A DNA stretch of 24,000 nt, from positions 1-24,000 of the forward strand of contig JBIKLY010000056.1 in the NCBI GenBank assembly GCA_044359525.1, in the 5' to 3' direction. Shown here in pieces: positions 23,087 through 24,000 of this stretch (position 1 is the first letter of the stretch; every line of letters starts with the position of its first letter). The notes beneath the pieces are model-generated. The model was given only the letters and a program-made list of their open reading frames with translations. It was not told the origin of the DNA and did not search any database. The translations under genes and the position numbers were made by a program. This DNA is from CAJBIL01 sp044359525 (GTDB lineage: Bacteria; Pseudomonadota; Gammaproteobacteria; Burkholderiales; Rhodocyclaceae).

Positions 23087-23150
23087 CGCAGCGTAACCCG
23101 ACGCTTGCGCTTGCCAAGGCAGTTGTCGGGTTACGCTGCGCTAACCCGAC
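23073..23150. repeat. Family B palindromic repeat, copy 3 (TCGGGTTA type)
   Basis: GTAGGTCGGGTTAGCGCAGC (from 23073) begins a long palindrome whose mirror TTACGCTGCGCTAACCCGAC ends at 23150. Inner units are CGTAACCCGAC and TGTCGGGTTACG. It is the most symmetrical copy in the window. It overlaps the 3' end of the cysteine-rich protein gene. Confidence 0.85.
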
Positions 23151-23210
23151 GCATTATCGTCGCTGGACGTCTTCGACCAACCTATTGAAACGCGCCCTTG
23201 CCGCGCCCCG

Positions 23211-23735
23211 TTATTGGCCGGGGGGCTTGTCCTTTTTGGTCATTTCCCGGGCGGCGCGCATCATGTCTGCCTCAAGAACCCCGGTGTCCGTGCCAAAGCA
23301 GCGCACCATTTCAATTTCTTCAAACTCCGGCAGGTTTTCAATGCTTGCCGGTGTTTTTGCTGCACTCGCGGCGTACTGCTGCGCTTTCAGCCGCGCCACC
23401 ATCAGTTCCTGATCCGTCAGCCCGGTCTGCATGCCGGGCGGTACTTCTGCGCCCAGTTCAATCAAGGCCCGGATGACTTCCTTGCGACCACCGCGAAAGG
23501 CCATCGACAGGGGGGATGTCGGTTCGTTATTGTCCGGGAAATTGACTTTTGCGCCACGGATGACCAGTTCCCTGGCGATATCGACATGCCCCAGAAAACA
23601 GGCAATCGCCAGCGGCAGGCCGGGGTCACCTTGTCCATCGAGTAATTCAACTGGCGCGCCGGCGTCAAGCGCGGCAAGAACATCTGAAAGCCGGCCTGTT
23701 CGGATTGCTTTGATCAGGTCATTGGGGGAAGTCAA
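23211..23735 (-). CDS. Ankyrin-repeat protein (TTG start)
   Basis: A 174-residue protein with two to three ankyrin repeats: LIKAIRTGRLSDVLAALDAGA, PLAIACFLGHVDIARELVIRGAKVN and PLSMAFRGGRKEVIRALIELGAEV (about 7-97). The C-terminal 75 residues are helical and charged. The start is TTG at 23735, chosen because GGAG precedes it at about 8 bp and because repeats begin immediately; no in-frame ATG lies upstream within the short gap, and none downstream would keep the first repeat. There is no signal peptide. Ankyrin proteins mediate protein contacts; the partner is unknown. Confidence 0.8.
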   Translation of the reverse strand: MTSPNDLIKAIRTGRLSDVLAALDAGAPVELLDGQGDPGLPLAIACFLGHVDIARELVIRGAKVNFPDNNEPTSPLSMAFRGGRKEVIRALIELGAEVPPGMQTGLTDQELMVARLKAQQYAASAAKTPASIENLPEFEEIEMVRCFGTDTGVLEADMMRAAREMTKKDKPPGQ

Positions 23736-23921
23736 GATGGGTCTCCGTTTATTTAGAAATTCAAGAGCTCAGGACGAAGTATGTTCAGACGCGTCGCTCT
23801 GGTCAAGTTTGATATCTTGCTCGCCTTGCCGAGCTTCTAGCGCTGTCTTGTCGCCCAAAAGCACTGCGACTAAGTGGCGTTGTTGGTGGTTTTCAAAGAG
23901 GGTGTGCAGCGGGAGCGTGAA

Positions 23922-24000
23922 TCAAGCCTGATCGAGCAAGCGGGTGACAGCGTCACGAAGAGGCGGCAACTTGCCTTCAACAACGCCCCAGACAAGCCGG
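23922..24000 (-). CDS. C-terminal end of an unidentified protein (truncated by window edge)
   Basis: On the minus strand an open frame enters from the right edge and ends at TGA (plus-strand TCA, 23922-23924). It gives 26 residues in the window, ending VVEGKLPPLRDAVTRLLDQA. The composition looks coding, but the fragment is too short to name. Between this stop and the ankyrin gene (23736-23921) no gene is seen. Confidence 0.4.
   Translation of the reverse strand, partial: RLVWGVVEGKLPPLRDAVTRLLDQA

Overview
The window looks like chromosomal DNA of a GC-rich betaproteobacterium, most likely a member of the Rhodocyclales or a close relative. This rests on the high GC content, the PhaF/PhaI-type phasin, a DUF4124 protein, a QseB/PmrA-type two-component system and the intergenic repeat families. 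The genus cannot be fixed from the sequence alone. No tRNA, rRNA, CRISPR array, transposase or phage gene was seen.

Region 1 (1-5090) starts with the C-terminal part of a radical-SAM/SPASM-like protein. A compact five-gene operon (697-5090) follows: thermostable-hemolysin family protein (predicted acyltransferase fold), AMP-dependent acyl ligase, heme-oxygenase-like iron oxidase, SDR oxidoreductase and exported TPR protein. Together they look like an uncharacterised pathway that activates, oxidises or reduces and transfers an acyl group.

Region 2 (5188-8246) is a second operon: PAP2-family membrane phosphatase, OmpR-type response regulator and QseC/PmrB-type histidine kinase. The regions upstream of both operons carry the same PmrA/QseB-type direct-repeat box (CTTAAG-N5-TTTAAG at 635-651; CTTAAG-N5-TTTAAT at 5188-5204). 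I infer that the two-component system controls itself, the phosphatase and the acyl pathway operon. This is the most interesting signal in the window.

Region 3 (8274-10628) holds a CBS/DUF294 nucleotidyltransferase-like signalling protein, convergent with an uncharacterised helical protein.

Region 4 (10707-16116) is a probable operon of aldehyde dehydrogenase, Tat-exported small subunit, GMC oxidoreductase, membrane-anchored lipase-like hydrolase and DUF4124 protein.

Region 5 (16161-22665) has a minus-strand lipoprotein and a two-domain alcohol-forming fatty acyl reductase. The reductase is divergent from a plus-strand series of phasin, patatin phospholipase, TetR regulator and TPR protein. 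Regions 4 and 5 together suggest a locus for lipid, fatty alcohol and fatty aldehyde turnover linked to storage granules.

Region 6 (22715-24000) has a cysteine-rich YkgJ-like protein, an ankyrin-repeat protein on the minus strand with a TTG start, and the C-terminal end of another minus-strand gene.

Two dispersed hairpin repeat families run through the window. Family A has long inverted repeats made of CGCAGAG or CGCAAAG units (about 2811-2923, 12699-12856, 21714-21830). Family B has TCGGGTTA/TAACCCGA nested palindromes (5084-5167, about 19547-19608, 23073-23150). No gene-free stretch exceeds 300 bases.
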